DNA of 36,124 nt from Alphaproteobacteria bacterium (GTDB taxonomy: Bacteria > Pseudomonadota > Alphaproteobacteria > Geminicoccales > Geminicoccaceae): positions 1 to 36,124 of the forward strand of contig JALUAG010000097.1 in NCBI GenBank assembly GCA_027045875.1, in the 5' to 3' direction. Under the pieces are notes generated by a model that did not search any database, had not been told where the DNA came from, and was given only the letters and a program-made list of their open reading frames with translations. The translations under genes and the position numbers were made by a program. Positions 34,275 through 36,124 of this stretch are shown piece after piece (position 1 is the first letter of the stretch; each line of letters opens with the position of its first letter).

Positions 34275-35098
34275 GACCGCACCCTCGTCACATGGAACCA
34301 GCCCTGCCCGACGGTCTCGTTGCCGCCGAGCTGGAGATAGGGCCGGCCGTTCCCGGTGAAGAACAGACCCTCGATGTGCTGTTCGGCGCTGCCGTTGCGG
34401 AACAGGGCCACGCTGTAGAACAGCGTGTCGGGGGCCAGCGTCTCCTCGTACCAGAGGTTCTTCGAGGTCTTGTTTTCGTCGAGCACGTTGTGCGCGTGCA
34501 CCGGCAGGGCGTAGCGGGCGAACCAGGCGAAATCGTCGTTGGTGACGACGGCGAGCTGTTCCGGCAGGCGCGTTTTCGCCTCTTCGTGGCCGACGAGCGG
34601 GGAAACGAGCTCGACCAGGCCGTTCGGCAGGTCTCCTTTGCGCGTGAAGAGCCGCTCCTCGAGGAACAGCTTTTCCTCAGTCGTTCCCGCACACAGGATC
34701 GGCGGCGGATCGCCGGTGGCGAGTGCTCCGAAGTCGAACTTCTCCGGTGCCTGCTGCGTCACCCGCTGCCGGTCCCGCTGGAACCGTTCGATCAGATGGG
34801 GACAGGTGAGCCACAGATAGCAGCGGGAGAGGCAGCGCACGGGCAGCAGCAGCAGCTTGGCGTCGGAAAGGAGAAGCTCACCGGCGCCGTCCGGCCTGCC
34901 GTAGATCCGTTCCACCGTGCCGTCGTTGAACTGTCGTTCCGCCAGATCGCGCATCGCTCCCTTGACGCCGGAGCCGGGAACGAAGGGATAGTCGGTGGTC
35001 TTCTCCCGCGCCACCGGCAGATCCACCGCCCCTTCGCTCTGCCCGGTGCCGGGGTGGATGTGGGTTTCGGCGAGCAGTCCGAGGATCGTGCCCTGCAT
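34271..35098 (-). CDS. cmr4: type III-B CRISPR-Cas backbone RAMP protein Cmr4 (target RNA cleavage)
   Basis: This 275-residue RAMP protein forms the Cmr backbone and cuts target RNA at 6-base steps. The catalytic aspartate of the family, Asp26 (as in the Pyrococcus protein), is present in GTGQSEGAVDLPVARE. VPGSGVKGAMRDLAER is the Gly-rich RAMP helix, and GGNETVGQGWFHVTRV is the C-terminal glycine-rich loop. RNase activity is therefore expected. The ATG at 35098 is 3 bases after the cmr3 stop, and the stop overlaps cmr5. Confidence 0.94.
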   Translation of the reverse strand: MQGTILGLLAETHIHPGTGQSEGAVDLPVAREKTTDYPFVPGSGVKGAMRDLAERQFNDGTVERIYGRPDGAGELLLSDAKLLLLPVRCLSRCYLWLTCPHLIERFQRDRQRVTQQAPEKFDFGALATGDPPPILCAGTTEEKLFLEERLFTRKGDLPNGLVELVSPLVGHEEAKTRLPEQLAVVTNDDFAWFARYALPVHAHNVLDENKTSKNLWYEETLAPDTLFYSVALFRNGSAEQHIEGLFFTGNGRPYLQLGGNETVGQGWFHVTRVRS

Positions 35099-35101
35099 GG
35101 C

Positions 35102-36124
35102 TCAACATTCCTTCCGCGGCCAGTATCCGAGGAGAAAACGGCCGAAGCCGAGGTTCGTGCGTTCGCCGAGTGCGCGTGTTCCGCTCTTCCAGAGTTTCTC
35201 GAGCGCGTCGGCCTCCGCACCTTCGAGGAAGAACACGCTGCCGGCGGGGATGTGCGGCTCCAGCCGCCGCGGTCCGCGATGCGGCTTCGGCCTCCCGTCC
35301 CAGCCGCCGATCATGACGGGCCGGCCGGTGCAGGCGAAGCGGATGGTTCCGGGGAAGCGGATGGTTCCGGGAAGGTCGGGAATGCACCCGCCCGGCCGGT
35401 TCCAGTCGAGATCGGGGAAGCGCGCGGGGCTTACGAGATAGAGAATGTAGTGGCCGTCTCTTGGCGGCTCCCGGGGCTCCTCCGCTTCCTGCCAGTCCCC
35501 GTTCCATTTCTCGAACGCGGCCGGGCGCTGGAAGCCGCCCAGCGGTCCGTGTGACTCCGGCTGCATCTCGGCAGGCACACTCTCGACCTCGAGCCCGAGG
35601 AGCGTCCGATGCATTCGCGCCACCTTTCCGGTCTTCCGGTCGGCAGGCCCGGTACCGGCACCGAGACGGATGTGACTCGCCGCATAGAGCATGCCGGGGA
35701 CGGCGGTGCGCGTCCGCGGATCGCGTTGCAGCCCCACCCGGTACTCGTGGGCGAACAGCTTGTTCTCTTCGATCAGCTGGTCCCCGGCCGGAGCCTCGCC
35801 GGCGAGCACGCGGGTAAGACCCGAAGGCCCGAGCCGGCTTTCCTCGACCTCCTTCACCCCCTCCCTGGCCTTCGGCAGGGCGACATCCCCGAGATCCGTC
35901 CGCAACGGTTCGGCATCCGCGGGGTCGAGCAGAAACGGTGCTCCGTCTTCGAGCAGGACGTGCCGCGGCACCGCATACAGCCGGCGGAACACGCCATCCC
36001 GCCCCCGACACAGCAACGCGGGCGGGCCGAAGCGGAGCTCGCCCATGTCGTCGGGACCGTCCCCCAGTACCTGCTTCATCGACGGATCGTCGGCCCAGCT
36101 ACCGCGCCCGTTCCATCCCATCGC
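35102..36124 (-). CDS. cmr3: type III-B CRISPR-Cas RAMP protein Cmr3 (partial, N terminus outside window)
   Basis: The C-terminal about 340 residues of Cmr3, which binds the crRNA 5' tag with Cas10. Segments seen are LRFGPPALLCRGRDGVFRRL, LYAVPRHVLLEDGAPFLLDP, NKLFAHEYRVGLQRDPRTRT, GMLYAASHIRLGAGTG and GERTNLGFGRFLLGYWP. The usual N-terminal PLxFRDGRPF-type region is missing, so the gene runs past the right edge and the ATG at 36121 is not the start. There is a perfect 18-base tandem repeat inside the gene (35336-35371) that duplicates PGTIRF. cas10 and cmr1 probably lie upstream, outside the window. Confidence 0.88.
   Translation of the reverse strand, partial: AMGWNGRGSWADDPSMKQVLGDGPDDMGELRFGPPALLCRGRDGVFRRLYAVPRHVLLEDGAPFLLDPADAEPLRTDLGDVALPKAREGVKEVEESRLGPSGLTRVLAGEAPAGDQLIEENKLFAHEYRVGLQRDPRTRTAVPGMLYAASHIRLGAGTGPADRKTGKVARMHRTLLGLEVESVPAEMQPESHGPLGGFQRPAAFEKWNGDWQEAEEPREPPRDGHYILYLVSPARFPDLDWNRPGGCIPDLPGTIRFPGTIRFACTGRPVMIGGWDGRPKPHRGPRRLEPHIPAGSVFFLEGAEADALEKLWKSGTRALGERTNLGFGRFLLGYWPRKEC
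35336..35371 (-). repeat. 18-base tandem duplication inside cmr3
   Basis: Two exact, adjacent copies of an 18-base unit (35336-35353 and 35354-35371) encode PGTIRFPGTIRF in frame. The repeat looks like a recent slippage event that keeps the frame. It lies in the region between the first and second RAMP domains. Confidence 0.9.

Noticed and set aside
35102-36124. CRISPR array in the Cmr region
   Set aside because: No regularly spaced repeats of 20-40 bases were seen in 32000-36124; the only repeat is the 18-base coding duplication in cmr3.

Overview
The window is about 36 kb of very GC-rich DNA (roughly 70 percent by eye) from the chromosome of an alphaproteobacterium, probably Rhodospirillales or a nearby order. 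This placement is inferred from gene content: the yceD-plsX-fabH-ihfA-merR-tRNA-Pro order, a CBP3-type ubiquinol-cytochrome c chaperone next to bamE, a K+-independent type membrane pyrophosphatase, and a five-step-type hut locus. No rRNA gene is present to confirm it.

Layout. (1) 1-2821, + strand: the tail of a probable sugar-ABC ATPase, a split transketolase (N and C subunits, overlapping start/stop) and an SDR dehydrogenase, read as a sugar or polyol catabolic operon. (2) 2882-7155, - strand: tRNA-Pro(GGG), then, in transcription order from the right, the CBP3 chaperone, yceD, plsX, fabH, ihfA and a MerR regulator, a core lipid/envelope block with two good sigma70-like promoters. (3) 7250-9878: bamE (+) converging on hppA (-). 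(4) 10112-14523: a threonine/serine dehydratase-like PLP enzyme (+) converging on a - strand operon made of a GatC/AtzG-like small subunit, an amidase, a D-2-hydroxyacid dehydrogenase and methionine aminopeptidase. (5) 14651-18455: an orphan AceE/transketolase-like TPP enzyme (+), a CorA-type channel (-) and a carboxymuconolactone decarboxylase-like protein (+). (6) 18942-26682: a complete branched-chain-amino-acid-type (HAAT) ABC transporter, urocanase, N-formylglutamate deformylase and the repressor HutC. The same 12-base word lies just upstream of the transporter operon and in the hutG/hutC divergent region, which ties the transporter to histidine/urocanate use. (7) 26788-30827: a carbohydrate-type ABC importer with two permeases and two different ATPases but no binding protein. 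(8) 30846-32134: a small membrane protein, a possible short ORF, and a secreted SNase-like nuclease with a strong inverted repeat in front. (9) 32186-36124, - strand: the 3' half of a type III-B CRISPR-Cas (Cmr) operon, cmr3 (cut by the window edge), cmr4, cmr5, cmr6, followed after 3 bases by an unrecognised one-TM protein. cas10/cmr2, cmr1, any cas1/cas2 and any CRISPR array are not in the window and would lie to the right if present.

The most promising unusual items are the membrane protein coupled to the Cmr operon (with a cmr6 that carries an extra C-terminal domain), the HutC-type operators shared by the liv-type transporter and the hut genes, the GatC-like/amidase/2-hydroxyacid dehydrogenase cassette, and the orphan AceE-like enzyme. 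Intergenic stretches above 300 bases are 18456-18941 (a possible decayed gene end, a hairpin and an operator) and 31209-31591 (a short ORF and a perfect inverted repeat).
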